Counted from the stretch's first letter, positions 42,954 through 51,974 are shown. The stretch: 64,000 nucleotides of DNA from Xanthomonas sp. DAR 80977 (GCF_041240605.1 NZ_CP162487.1:5215001-5279000); one strand, 5' to 3'. Notes: a model not told the origin generated them from the letters alone. Translations and numbers: made by a program.

Positions 42954-43457
42954 TCAGGCCTTGGCCACGCCCTGGATGTCGTAGGTGAATTCCTTCGCCC
43001 CGCCCTGCGCCGTGCCCTTGTCGTCCTGCGGCTGGAAGCTGTACTTGAACTTGCCGAAGTGCAGGGTCAGGTTCTCGGTCAGGCGATCCTCGCCGCCCGA
43101 GCCGCCGGTGGACAGCGAGGTGACCAGCACGCCTTCGCTCAGCTCCAGGGTCAGGAAGTCGGTCTGTTCGCCGGTGGCGTTGGTCACGTACAGCCACGCG
43201 TTCTCCACGCGCGCGCCGGTGCACACCGCGTCCAGCAACGCGTTGGAGCAGCCGTCCACGTACTTGGTGATGGAGATGTCCTGGATGTGCGCCTTGCCGC
43301 CGCTGGCCGAACCGCCACCGGTATGCAGGTCGCCGGAATTGCTCGCGCCCCACGACCAGGCCAGGATCGGCACCTCGCCCTTGTGCTTCTTGTGGTTGGA
43401 CGCGCCTTCGATCTTGACCTTGCCGCTGCCGAACTTGATATGCATGTCGAACGCCAT
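42954..43457 (-). CDS. hcp: T6SS inner tube protein Hcp (TssD)
   Basis: Hexameric ring protein of the expelled tube, also a chaperone for small effectors. It has 167 residues. Hcp features are MAFDMHIKFGSGKVKIEGAS, ILAWSWGASNSG, the IQDISITKYVDGCSNALLDA core, and TLHFGKFKYSFQPQD near the C-terminus. The SD AGAGGAG is strong, in line with high expression. Because the candidate toxins in the island are small and lack trafficking domains, loading into this tube lumen is plausible for some of them. Confidence 0.96.
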   Translation of the reverse strand: MAFDMHIKFGSGKVKIEGASNHKKHKGEVPILAWSWGASNSGDLHTGGGSASGGKAHIQDISITKYVDGCSNALLDAVCTGARVENAWLYVTNATGEQTDFLTLELSEGVLVTSLSTGGSGGEDRLTENLTLHFGKFKYSFQPQDDKGTAQGGAKEFTYDIQGVAKA

Positions 43458-43551
43458 GGAACTGCTCCTCTAAGGATGGAAACGCAACAACGATGGGTCG
43501 GCGCACGGCGCGCATCGCCGCGCGCCGGCGCCGTGGCACGGTGGCGCCGGG

Positions 43552-45045
43552 TCAGGCCTTGGCGGCGGACGGCAGCCGCGACACCAGTCGCAGCGACACG
43601 GTCAGCCCTTCCAGCTGGTAGTGCGGCTTCAGGAAGAACTTGGAGGTGTAGTAGCCGGGCGCGCCCTCCACTTCCTCCACCACCACCTCGGCCGCGGCCA
43701 GCGGCTTGCGCGCCTTGGTGTCTTCGCTGGAGTTGGACGGGTCGCCGTCGATGTACTGGGTGATCCAGCGGGTCAGCCACACCTGCATCTGCTCGCGGTC
43801 GCTGAACGAGCCGATCTTGTCGCGCACGATGCACTTCAGGTAATGCGCGAAGCGGCAGCAGGCGAACATGTACGGCAGCCGCGCGCCCAGCGCGGCGTTG
43901 GCGGTGGCGTCCGGATCGTCGTACTCGTCGGGCTTGTTCAGCGACTGCGCGCTGATGAACGCGGCCATGTCCGAGTTCTTGCGGTGCACCAGCGGCATCA
44001 GCCCCATCTTGTCCAGTTCGGCCGAACGGCGGTCGGTGATCGCCACCTCGGTCGGGCACTTCATGTCCACGCCGCCGTCGTCGGTGGGGAAGGTGTGCGT
44101 GGGCAGGCCCTCGACCGCGCCGCCGGACTCGATGCCGCGGATCCGCGAACACCAGCCGTACTGCTTGAACGAGCGGTTGATGTTCACCGCCATCGCATAC
44201 GCCGCGTTCTGCCAGGTGTACTTGGCCGAATCGGCGCCGGTGGTCTCTTCCTCGAAATCGAACTCCTCCACCGGATTGGTGGACGCGCCGTACGGCAGCC
44301 GCGACAGCGTGCGCGGCATGGCCAGACCGATGTACTTGGAATCCTCCGATTCGCGCAGCGAACGCCATGCGGCGTAGTCGGGCGTGGAGAAGATCTTGGC
44401 CAGGTCGCGCGGGTTGGACAGCTCGTTCCAGTTGTCCATGCCCATCAGCTTGGGCGCGGCCGCGGAGATGAACGGCGCATGCGCGGCGGCGGCGACCTGG
44501 GCGATGCCGTTGAGCAGCTCCACGTCCGGCGGGCTGTTGTCGAAGTAGTAGTCGCCGACCAGGCAGCCGTACGGCTCGCCGCCGAGCTGGCCGTATTCCT
44601 GCTCGTAGACCTTCTTGAAGATCGGGCTCTGGTCCCAGGCGGTGCCCTTGTAGCGCTTGAGCACCTTGCCCAACTCCTTCTTGGAGATGTTGAGCACGCG
44701 GATCTTCAGCTGCTGGTCGCTCTCGGTATTGCTGACCAGGTAGTGCAGGCCGCGCCAGGCGCCTTCCAGCTGCTGCATGTCGGCGTGGTGCAGGATGTGG
44801 TTGAGCTGCTCGCTGAGCTTGCGGTCGATCTCGGCGATGTAGGCCTTGATCGTCTGCGACACGTCCTCGCTGACCACGTCGCTGCGGCTGAGCACCTGCT
44901 CGGCCAGGGTCCGCACCGCGGACTCCACTTCTTCCTTGGCGCGTTCGCTCTTGGGCTTGAATTCCCGGTTCAGCAGCGCGGCGAAATCGCCGGCTTCCAG
45001 GACCTGGGTGCTGCTGCCGGCTTCGGCCAGCTGTTCGCTCGCCAT
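43552..45045 (-). CDS. tssC: T6SS sheath protein TssC
   Basis: Large sheath subunit (VipB), 497 residues, the standard length. Motifs include AYIAEIDRKLSEQLNHILHH, LEGAWRGLHYLVSNTE, FKKVYEQEYGQLGGEPYGCL, LSRLPYG and the C-terminal PGYYTSKFFLKPHYQLEGLT. The SD AGGAGG lies inside the last codons of tssB, and the start is 3 bp beyond its stop, so translation is coupled. Confidence 0.97.
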   Translation of the reverse strand: MASEQLAEAGSSTQVLEAGDFAALLNREFKPKSERAKEEVESAVRTLAEQVLSRSDVVSEDVSQTIKAYIAEIDRKLSEQLNHILHHADMQQLEGAWRGLHYLVSNTESDQQLKIRVLNISKKELGKVLKRYKGTAWDQSPIFKKVYEQEYGQLGGEPYGCLVGDYYFDNSPPDVELLNGIAQVAAAAHAPFISAAAPKLMGMDNWNELSNPRDLAKIFSTPDYAAWRSLRESEDSKYIGLAMPRTLSRLPYGASTNPVEEFDFEEETTGADSAKYTWQNAAYAMAVNINRSFKQYGWCSRIRGIESGGAVEGLPTHTFPTDDGGVDMKCPTEVAITDRRSAELDKMGLMPLVHRKNSDMAAFISAQSLNKPDEYDDPDATANAALGARLPYMFACCRFAHYLKCIVRDKIGSFSDREQMQVWLTRWITQYIDGDPSNSSEDTKARKPLAAAEVVVEEVEGAPGYYTSKFFLKPHYQLEGLTVSLRLVSRLPSAAKA

Positions 45046-45048
45046 GGC

Positions 45049-45555
45049 TCAGCCCTCCTTCGGATCGGCAGGCTTGGCCGCCGACACCAGCGACTGCAGC
45101 AGGGCCGGGTCGCGCAGCGCCTGCGCGATCAGGTTCTCGGCGCCGGCCTTGCCGTCCATGTAGGTGTCCAGGTTGGCCAGCTGGGTACGCGCCTCCAGCA
45201 GCTTGGCCAGCGGCTCGACCTTGCGCGCCACCGCCGCCGGCGAGAAGTCGTCCATGCTCTCGAAGGTGATGTCCACCGCCAGCTCGCCTTCGCCGGTGAG
45301 CGTGTTGGGCACCTTGAAGGTGGCGCGCGGGCGCATCGACTGCAGGCGGCTGTCGAAGTTGTCCACGTCGATCTCCAGCGCCTTGCGTTCCTCCAGCGAC
45401 GGCAGCTCGCCGGCATTGGCGCCGGACAGGTCCGACATCACTCCCATCACGAACGGGATCTGCACTTTCTTCTGCGCGCCGTAGACCTCCACGTCGTACT
45501 CGATCTGTACCCGTGGCGCCCGATTGCGCGCGATGAACTTCTGACTGTTTGCCAT
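45049..45555 (-). CDS. tssB: T6SS sheath protein TssB
   Basis: Small sheath subunit (VipA), 168 residues. It shows APRVQIEYDVEVYGAQKK, the conserved PFVMGVMSDLSG, IDVDNFDSRLQSMRPRATF and FESMDDFSPAAVARKVEPL. The ATG at 45555 has GGAG spaced 8. As the first gene of the tssB-tssC-hcp-tagJ-tssE-tssF-tssG-clpV unit it has a copy of the shared box about 295 bp upstream. Confidence 0.96.
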   Translation of the reverse strand: MANSQKFIARNRAPRVQIEYDVEVYGAQKKVQIPFVMGVMSDLSGANAGELPSLEERKALEIDVDNFDSRLQSMRPRATFKVPNTLTGEGELAVDITFESMDDFSPAAVARKVEPLAKLLEARTQLANLDTYMDGKAGAENLIAQALRDPALLQSLVSAAKPADPKEG

Positions 45556-45977
45556 TGCCTCGTCTCCGATTGAGCCTTTCGACCCGGCCCGCCGGCCATG
45601 CCGTGCAGGCCGGCCGCGCACCTGCCGCCGGTTGATCCCCGGGACGCCGACGCGAAACGCCGGCGGCGCTCCCCCATCGCGCGCGCGCCGCCGTTCCGCC
45701 TCCACGTTCCCCTTGCGCCGTCGGCGCGCGGGCAAGACGCCGCACACCGGGCATCGCATGCCGTGCGTCGCGCCGATCCCCCGGCGCATCACCCTGCACG
45801 GCGCTTTTCAGCGATGCGGCGAGTCTAGGAATGGCCCGCACGGACCACCCGACATTTCGTCTCAGTGAAGGCCGCGTCTACGCCTGTGCACAAAGTGTGA
45901 CGGCGGTGATGGGTTTGCCCCGCTTCTCGCGGTTGTACCGGTGACAGGCCCCGTGGGGTGGGCCGCGACCGCCGCAG
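45556..45977. other. Divergent regulatory region between tssB and the AraC-type gene
   Basis: About 420 bp with no supportable gene. It contains the shared box at 45848-45865, oriented toward tssB. No other repeat or obvious -35/-10 pair was recognised. The AraC-type gene is transcribed away to the right from the same region. Confidence 0.6.
45848..45865 (-). promoter_or_regulatory. Shared T6SS box, copy upstream of tssB
   Basis: Minus-strand sequence CTGAGACGAAATGTCGGG, the exact consensus. It is about 295 bp upstream of the tssB ATG and about 110 bp from the divergent AraC-type start. Confidence 0.7.
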
Positions 45978-46499
45978 ATGACCACGTCCCGTAGCATCAC
46001 CGTACCGGCGCGCATGCAAGCGCGCGCGCCCCTCGCCGACACCGGCGAACCGCTGCTGATCGACCTGCTGGCCTATATCGAAGAGAACATCGGCGAACCG
46101 GAGCTGGGCGGCGAGATGCTGCTGGCGGCGTTCCCGCTGTCGCGCGCCACCTTGTACCGGCTGTTCCAGGCGCGCGGCGGCGTGGCCAGCTACATCCGCG
46201 AGCAGCGCCTGCGCACCGCGCACCGCTACCTGCAGCTGCATCCGCAGTGCAGCCTGACCTGGCTGCTGTACGAAATGGGCTTCGCCTCGGAACGGCAGTT
46301 CCAGCGCGCCTTCCAGGCCCGCTTCGGCATGTCGCCGGCGCAATGGCGCAAGGCCTGCCGCGCGGCGCCGTGCCAGCCCAGGGAAGAGCGCCGCGGCCCC
46401 TACATCCCGATGTGGCGGATCATCCGCGAGCTGTGCCGCACCTCGATGGTCGACGACGCACCGGTGTATGCGCCGGCGGAACCGGCAACGGCGCAATAG
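45978..46499 (+). CDS. AraC-type DNA-binding protein without sensor domain
   Basis: Transcription regulator of 173 residues. Almost the entire protein is a double helix-turn-helix AraC DNA-binding domain (about 25-120: FPLSRATLYRLFQARGGVAS, IREQRLRTAHRYLQ, LLYEMGFASERQFQRAFQAR, FGMSPAQWRK). There is no N-terminal ligand domain; a short C-terminal tail follows. It is divergent from tssB and is the only regulator gene facing the locus, so control of the T6SS units is a reasonable hypothesis. It may act on the shared box or only on its own promoter. Confidence 0.85.
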   Translation: MTTSRSITVPARMQARAPLADTGEPLLIDLLAYIEENIGEPELGGEMLLAAFPLSRATLYRLFQARGGVASYIREQRLRTAHRYLQLHPQCSLTWLLYEMGFASERQFQRAFQARFGMSPAQWRKACRAAPCQPREERRGPYIPMWRIIRELCRTSMVDDAPVYAPAEPATAQ

Positions 46500-46520
46500 G
46501 CGAGAACGCAGCCGCCGCTC

Positions 46521-46595
46521 CCTGTAGGAGCGGCTTCAGCCGCGACCGGAGCGTTCCCGGCGAGATCGGGTCGCGGCTGAAGCCGCTCCTGCAGG
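46521..46595. repeat. REP-like palindrome between convergent genes
   Basis: Inverted arms of about 25 bp: TGTAGGAGCGGCTTCAGCCG and onward at 46523-46546, and its complement at 46570-46594, separated by about 23 bp. This GTAGGAGCGGCTTCAGCCGCGAC type is a common extragenic palindrome in Xanthomonadaceae genomes. It lies between the convergent AraC-type and UspA genes and probably also ends both transcripts. Confidence 0.75.
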
Positions 46596-46623
46596 AGGCA
46601 CCGCCGCCGGTACGCGTCCGATT

Positions 46624-47070
46624 TCAGCGGATCACCAGCACCGGCACCTGGCTGTGCGCCAGCACCTCGGCGGTCTGGCTGCCGAGCAGCACCCGGCTCA
46701 TGCCGCGGCGGCCATGCGAGGTCATCACGATCAGGTCGCAATGGTGCGAATTGGCGATGTCGATGATGCCCTCGGCCGCGTAGCGATCGAGCACGTGGCA
46801 GCCATGCGCGACCACGCCGGTGGCCTCGGCGGCGGCGAGCGCCGGCGCCAGGATCTTCTGCGCGCCTTCCTCGCGGTCCTGCCGGTACTCGGGCGTGGCC
46901 TCGTAGCCCACGCTCCAGCCCATCGCGTCGTACATGCCCATTGCCCACGGCTCGGACACGGTGACGATGTCCACCTCCGCACCGAGCCGGGCGGCGAGCG
47001 CCAGGCCCTGTTGCAGGCCCTTGGCGGACAACTCGGAACCATCGATTGCAATCAGGATGCGCTGGTACAT
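46624..47070 (-). CDS. Universal stress protein UspA family
   Basis: Cytoplasmic stress protein of 148 residues, one Usp domain. It begins MYQRILIAIDGSELSAKGLQ (nucleotide-binding Asp) and ends with the ATP-type motif MTSHGRRGMSRVLLGSQTAEVL (G-2x-G-9x-G-S/T). The ATG at 47070 has CCGGAG upstream. A longer in-frame start at 47118 is not supported by a ribosome site. It is convergent with the AraC-type gene and unrelated to T6SS. Confidence 0.9.
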   Translation of the reverse strand: MYQRILIAIDGSELSAKGLQQGLALAARLGAEVDIVTVSEPWAMGMYDAMGWSVGYEATPEYRQDREEGAQKILAPALAAAEATGVVAHGCHVLDRYAAEGIIDIANSHHCDLIVMTSHGRRGMSRVLLGSQTAEVLAHSQVPVLVIR

Positions 47071-47149
47071 CTGCGTGCTCCGGTAACGCCGCCTGCGGCG
47101 GCACGGGCACCATTGCACACCCGGCGTAAACGCCGCGCCTTGACCCGGA

Positions 47150-47716
47150 TCAAATCGCGGACGGTCGCGGCGCCAGCGGCCGCGCCGGATTGCCGGCCAC
47201 GCGCGCGCCGGCCACCACGTCGCGGGTGACCACGCTGCCGGCGCCGATCACCGCATCGTCGCCGATCGTCACCCCGGGCAGCACGATCGCCCCGCCGCCG
47301 ATCCACACGTTGCGGCCGATCGTCAGCGGCCGCCCGAACTCCAGCCCGGCCGCACGCTGCGCCGCATCGCGCGGGTGATCGGCCGCGTACAGCTGTACCG
47401 CCGGCCCGATCTGGGTGCCGTCGCCGATGCTGACCTTGCCCACGTCCAGGATCACGCAATTGAAGTTGAGGAACACGTCCTCGCCGAGAAAGATGTTGTA
47501 GCCGTAATCGCAATGGAACGGCGGCCGCACCACCGCCCCGCGCCCGACCGCGCCCAGGCGCTCGCCAAGCAGTTCGCGCCGCCGCGCAGGCGGTTCGGCC
47601 AGCGCCGCGTTGTAGCGCACCATCCACGCCTTGGCCGCGGCCTGGTCGGCCTGCAACTGCGCATCGCCCGGGCGATACGGTTCGCCGGCCAGCATCTTGT
47701 CTTTCTCGCTAAGCAT
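47150..47716 (-). CDS. Sugar O-acetyltransferase (maltose acetyltransferase type, left-handed beta-helix)
   Basis: Acetyl-CoA-dependent acetyltransferase of 188 residues. It opens with the Mac domain (KDKMLAGEPYRPGDAQLQAD) and continues with hexapeptide repeats (VSIGDGTQIGPAV, ADHPRD with the catalytic His, RNVWIGGGAIVLPGVTIGDD, VVAGNPAR-like VAGNPAR). The ATG at 47716 has GGGAGG. This is the family of Maa, NodL and LacA; the actual sugar acceptor cannot be inferred. Confidence 0.9.
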   Translation of the reverse strand: MLSEKDKMLAGEPYRPGDAQLQADQAAAKAWMVRYNAALAEPPARRRELLGERLGAVGRGAVVRPPFHCDYGYNIFLGEDVFLNFNCVILDVGKVSIGDGTQIGPAVQLYAADHPRDAAQRAAGLEFGRPLTIGRNVWIGGGAIVLPGVTIGDDAVIGAGSVVTRDVVAGARVAGNPARPLAPRPSAI

Positions 47717-47848
47717 CCTGCCCTCCCAGGCGATGTGGAGGGCGCATCATCGCATCGCCCGCGATCCCTGCGTTGTGACGCCCTTGCCGCGTGGGCAATA
47801 CTGCCTGCACTGCCGCCGCTCGGCGTGCGGATCCTCGATGGTGATCGC

Positions 47849-48208
47849 ATGAAGCTTCGCCTTGTCTGCCTGGCCATCCTTCTGGCGATGTTCTTCAGTG
47901 CGCCGTCGCATGCCACGTCCACGTTGTCGTTCGAAGGCGGCGGCTACAGCATGACGTTCGAGATCGGCCATACCGATCGCCCGGTAATCGCCAGCATCCA
48001 TTTCTACGAACCGGGCGACACGAAGGGCGTCGTGTTGCGCGAGGACTTCCAGGTAAGGACCTTCGACACCAAGCGCAAGGAGCTGCTGCTGATCTACGCA
48101 GGCCGCGACAAGCGCGTGCCGCCCTTCACGCTGGTGGTGCACTCCGATACGTCGACACTGTCGATTGGACGCAAGCGCATCGGCTCCACCTTCAGCTGGG
48201 AAATGTAA
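47849..48208 (+). CDS. Small exported hypothetical protein
   Basis: Protein of 119 residues with a clear Sec signal peptide (MKLRLVCLAILLAMFFSAPS, cleavage near SHA). The mature part is beta-rich (STLSFEGGGYSMTFEIGHTD; LLLIYAGRDKRVPPFTLVVH). I do not recognise a family. It stands alone between the acetyltransferase and the peptidase genes. Confidence 0.65.
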   Translation: MKLRLVCLAILLAMFFSAPSHATSTLSFEGGGYSMTFEIGHTDRPVIASIHFYEPGDTKGVVLREDFQVRTFDTKRKELLLIYAGRDKRVPPFTLVVHSDTSTLSIGRKRIGSTFSWEM

Positions 48209-48348
48209 CGTGGCGAAGCCGCCGGGATAGGCACCGGCCACCGTCGCGCCCCGCCACGACGAACCGATCCATCTGCCGCACTGCGCGTCTCCGCGGGTGC
48301 TAATGTCGCGCGCTTGACGTCACCCGATCCAGATCCCGGAGCCCTGCC

Positions 48349-50295
48349 ATGCCCGCCGCCGCCTTCTCCGCCCCCCGCCGCGCCTGCCTGGCGCTGGCTC
48401 TTGGCATTTCCCTCGCGCTGGCCGGCGCAGCAAGTGCAGCAAGCGCGCAGACCGTGCGCACGCCCGACGTGCCGGCGCCGCAGGACACGCCGTATCCGGG
48501 TAGCATCGCGCTGCAGGTGGATGCCGGCGACGTGCGCCAGGGCATCTACCGGGTGCGCGAGACCATTCCGGTCGTGCCCGGGCGGCTGACGCTGCTGTAT
48601 CCGCAGTGGATCCCCGGCGACCACTCGCCCAGCGGGCCGGTGGCGATGCTGGCCGGGCTGACCCTCACCGCCAACGGCGCGCCGCTGGCCTGGCGCCGCG
48701 ACACCTTCGACGTCTACGCCTTCCATGTGGACGTGCCGCCGTGCGTGTCCGTCATCGAGGCCAGCTTCCAGTACCTGTCGCCGCGCGACGACGGCTTCGA
48801 GATGACCGACAGGATGCTGCAACTGGAGTGGAACAAGCTGGCGCTGTATCCGGCCGGCCACTACGCGCACGGCATCACCGTGGTGCCCAGCGTCACCCTG
48901 CCGGCCGGATGGCAGTTCGGCACGGCGCTGGAGACCGCCACGCAGTCCGGCGCCAGCACCACCTTCAAGCCGGTGGACGTCGAGACCCTGGTCGATTCGC
49001 CGATCTACGCCGGGCGCCATTTCAAGCGCGTGGACCTGACCCCGCCGGGCGGCGCGCCGGTGCACCTGGACGTCGTCGCCGATGCGCCGAAGTTCCTGGA
49101 GATCACGCCCGCGCAGCTGCAGGCGCACCGCAACCTGGCGCTGCAGGCGGTCAAGCTGTTCGGCTCGCATCACTACGACCACTACGACTTCCTGTTCTCG
49201 CTGTCCGACGTGCTCGGCGGCAACGGCCTGGAGCACCACCAGTCCAGCGAGAACGGGCTGGAGGCGGACTACTTCAGCGCCTGGGCCGACAACGCGCCCG
49301 ACCGCGACCTGCTGGCGCACGAGTACACCCACTCCTGGAACGGCAAGTTCCGCCGTCCGGCCGACCTGTGGACGCCCAACTTCAACGTGCCGATGGGCGA
49401 TTCGCTGCTGTGGGTCTACGAAGGGCAGACCCAGTACTGGGGCTACGTGCTGACCGCGCGCGCCGGGATGTGGACGCCGCAGCAGTTCCGCGATGCGCTG
49501 GCGATGACCGCGGCCAACTACGACCGCAACCGCGAAGGCTTGCGCTGGCGTTCGCTGGAGGACACCACCAACGACCCCACCGCCGCGCATCGCGCGCCGC
49601 TGCCCTACCGCAGCTGGCAGATGAGCGAGGACTACTACAGCGGCGGGCAGATGCTGTGGCTGGCGGTGGACGCCAAGCTGCGTGCGCTCAGCCACGGCCG
49701 CAAGTCGCTGGACGATTTCGCCAAGGCCTTCTTCGGCGTGGACGACGGCAGCCACGCGGTCAGGACCTATAGCTTCGACGACGTGGTGGCCGCCCTCGAT
49801 GGCGTGGCGCCGTTCGACTGGGCCAGCTATCTCAGGCAGCGCGTGGACGCGGTGAATCCGCCGCTGCTGGAAGGGCTGCAGGCCAGCGGCTGGAAGCTGG
49901 TCTACACCGACCAGCCGAGCGAGTACGAGAAGCAATACGACAGCCGCCACCATTCGGCACGCCACCGCTACAACTTCGCCTGGTCGATCGGCCTGGTGAT
50001 GAACGACGACGCCAGCATCAACGACGTGGTCTGGGACGGGCCCGCGTTCAAGGCCGGCATCAGCACCGGCGCCACGCTGCTGGCGGTCAACGGCCAGGAC
50101 TACACGCGCGAGGCGCTCAAGCAGGCCATCGCCGAGGCCAAGGGCGGCACCGCGCCGATCGTGCTGACGCTGAAGTTCCAGGGCAGCGTGCGCAACGTGG
50201 ACGTGAACTACCACGACGGCCTGCAGTACCCGCACCTGGTCCGGGTGGACGGCACGCCGGACAGCCTGAGCCAGATCATCGCCGCACGGCGCTGA
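48349..50295 (+). CDS. M61-family (glycyl aminopeptidase-like) metallopeptidase with PDZ domain
   Basis: Exported zinc peptidase of 648 residues. A signal peptide (residues 1-34, ending SAASAQ) is followed by the M61 N-terminal beta domain, then the catalytic domain with HEYTH (H324, E325, H328) in LLAHEYTHSWNGKF, then SLLWVYEGQTQYWG holding the third ligand Glu. A PDZ-like segment lies at about 540-630 (AFKAGISTGATLLAVNGQDY). The length is typical of the family. The start is the ATG at 48349. It acts in the periplasm or outside the cell; its physiological substrate is unknown. Confidence 0.93.
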   Translation: MPAAAFSAPRRACLALALGISLALAGAASAASAQTVRTPDVPAPQDTPYPGSIALQVDAGDVRQGIYRVRETIPVVPGRLTLLYPQWIPGDHSPSGPVAMLAGLTLTANGAPLAWRRDTFDVYAFHVDVPPCVSVIEASFQYLSPRDDGFEMTDRMLQLEWNKLALYPAGHYAHGITVVPSVTLPAGWQFGTALETATQSGASTTFKPVDVETLVDSPIYAGRHFKRVDLTPPGGAPVHLDVVADAPKFLEITPAQLQAHRNLALQAVKLFGSHHYDHYDFLFSLSDVLGGNGLEHHQSSENGLEADYFSAWADNAPDRDLLAHEYTHSWNGKFRRPADLWTPNFNVPMGDSLLWVYEGQTQYWGYVLTARAGMWTPQQFRDALAMTAANYDRNREGLRWRSLEDTTNDPTAAHRAPLPYRSWQMSEDYYSGGQMLWLAVDAKLRALSHGRKSLDDFAKAFFGVDDGSHAVRTYSFDDVVAALDGVAPFDWASYLRQRVDAVNPPLLEGLQASGWKLVYTDQPSEYEKQYDSRHHSARHRYNFAWSIGLVMNDDASINDVVWDGPAFKAGISTGATLLAVNGQDYTREALKQAIAEAKGGTAPIVLTLKFQGSVRNVDVNYHDGLQYPHLVRVDGTPDSLSQIIAARR

Positions 50296-50703
50296 GGCGA
50301 CGGGCGGCCGGTTGCGCACCGGCCGCCAGCGCGCGGGCAGGCGGCCATGGCAAACCCCGCATGGCCCAGCTGCCGCGCCGCGCGTCCTGCGCTCGGGCGT
50401 GGACGCGGTCCGTGGCGCCTGCCCGTCCATCGCCAGCCTGAGCGGCCGGATCGCCGCCAGCCAAGGGGAAGCGGCGCTGGCCGCAAATCGGGACCGCGCC
50501 TGCCCTGTCCCTCCCGTCAAAAAACTGTGGCAGAATTCTCATAACAAGCGTGCTGGGGAGCACGACAAGGCCTCGCACTGCCTTGTTCGCGCCATTGCCG
50601 CCCGGCAATCGGTGCACGTCATGCCCTGTCGGTTTCAGCGCGACCCTCCAGATCCGGTGAGCACATGGACTTCCGTACTTCCTCCCTCCCTGCCTCGCTC
50701 CCC
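50296..50703. other. Intergenic region upstream of the lipoprotein gene
   Basis: About 400 bp without a supportable gene. An AT-richer patch (50518-50550) could carry the promoter of the lipoprotein gene. No structured RNA or repeat was recognised. Confidence 0.4.
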
Positions 50704-51099
50704 ATGAAGATCGCGCGCCGCGCGGCCTTGCTGGTCCTGGCGGCGCTGGCCCTGAGCGGCTGCCAGCCGCGCCAGACCGGGATGTTCTCGACCCTGGAAC
50801 TGGACAAGGACGGCCTGCTGTACGGCTACGAGATCTTCATCGTCAAGGCCGATCGCGGCGCCGGCGCGGGCCAGGACTACTATGCGATCGTGCAGTGCGC
50901 CGACGGCAAGGCCGGTCCGCCGTCGATCGGCCAGGTGACCATGGCCGCGGACCAGGTGCGCATCGCGCTGCCGTCGCACGCGACCCAGGGCTGCCCGTCC
51001 TCCACCTTCGTCGGCACGGTCGGCTTCAAGGAACTGGCCGGCCATTTCGTCGGCGGCGAGCCGCTGGCGCTGGCGCGCAAGTACAGCTTCTGGGAATGA
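50704..51099 (+). CDS. Small lipoprotein, function unknown
   Basis: Protein of 131 residues from the ATG at 50704. The N-terminus is a classic lipoprotein signal (MKIARRAALLVLAALALSGC; lipobox LSGC with Cys20). An upstream in-frame ATG at 50665 would lengthen the signal to 33 residues. The mature part has four Cys-flanked strands (AIVQCADGKAG; HATQGCPSSTF), possibly one disulfide. No family was recognised. Confidence 0.7.
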   Translation: MKIARRAALLVLAALALSGCQPRQTGMFSTLELDKDGLLYGYEIFIVKADRGAGAGQDYYAIVQCADGKAGPPSIGQVTMAADQVRIALPSHATQGCPSSTFVGTVGFKELAGHFVGGEPLALARKYSFWE

Positions 51100-51345
51100 A
51101 CGCCCTGCCCTGACCTGGCCGCGCTTGTTGGAAGACGGGCGGGAATGCTAGCGTCGCAGCGCACGCCTCCACGAGACGACCCCATGACGCGCAGGGATTG
51201 CGCCTGTTGCGTTGGACGCGCCGGCTGGATGGCGCGGTCGTGCATGGCGGAGGTGGCGATGCCGGGCTCGTGCGCGCAGCGTGCTGCCGCCGCATCGCCG
51301 TTGGCTCGCTCGTCCACTGCAGCCGGAACATCCTTGGGAGGTCGC

Positions 51346-51852
51346 ATGAAGATGCTGTATGCCGCCGTGTTGGCGGCGGTCCTGATGCCGTGCGCCTCCG
51401 CGCACGCCGATTCGCCGACATCCTCGCCCTTGCTCGGCAGCTGGGCCGTGGACGTATCGCGCCTGCCGAAACCGCCGCAGGAACGGCCGAAGAGCGTCAC
51501 CCTGACCTTCGGCGAAGCCGGCAACGGCAAGTGGGCCGCCAAGGTCGACATCGTCGAGCAAGGCGGCGGGACGATGCATGCCGAAGGCGTCGCCGCCCTC
51601 GATGGCCGCGCCACGCCGGTGAAGAACAATTTCGAAGCCGACACCTTTGCCCTGCAGACGCCTGCGCCCAACGTGCTGGTGATGATGCTGGCCAAGGACA
51701 GAAGCGTGGCATCGACCCGCATCTACACCGTCGCCGCGGATGGCCGCTCGATGACCGAAACCGTCGCCGCGTTCGCACCGGACGGCAGCCCGACGATGCG
51801 CACCAACCATTTCACCCGCGTCCCGTCGCCAGCGGCGGCGCCGCGCCGCTGA
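51346..51852 (+). CDS. Exported lipocalin-like small protein, function unknown
   Basis: Protein of 168 residues with a signal peptide (MKMLYAAVLAAVLMPCASAH). The mature part begins LLGSWAVDVSRLPKPP and has the beta-strand pattern of small exported lipocalin-like or DUF4440-neighbour proteins (LLGSW start, STRIYTVAADGRSMTETV). The ATG at 51346 has GGGAGG, which decides against the longer in-frame start at 51145. Confidence 0.7.
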   Translation: MKMLYAAVLAAVLMPCASAHADSPTSSPLLGSWAVDVSRLPKPPQERPKSVTLTFGEAGNGKWAAKVDIVEQGGGTMHAEGVAALDGRATPVKNNFEADTFALQTPAPNVLVMMLAKDRSVASTRIYTVAADGRSMTETVAAFAPDGSPTMRTNHFTRVPSPAAAPRR

Positions 51853-51974
51853 GGCCGGCGACCGTCGATGGCCCGGGCCGCGCACGCGCCGGCATCACGG
51901 CATCGCGTGTCCGTTCGACCTGCCAAAGGCGCGTGCCCTGCGCTGTCACCATCCACCCGTTCCCGGAGGTTGCA

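Noticed and set aside
48094..50520. Minus-strand open frame of 808 codons opposite the M61 peptidase
   Set aside because: The plus-strand peptidase has a signal peptide, HEYTH motif and PDZ domain; the antisense frame has none.
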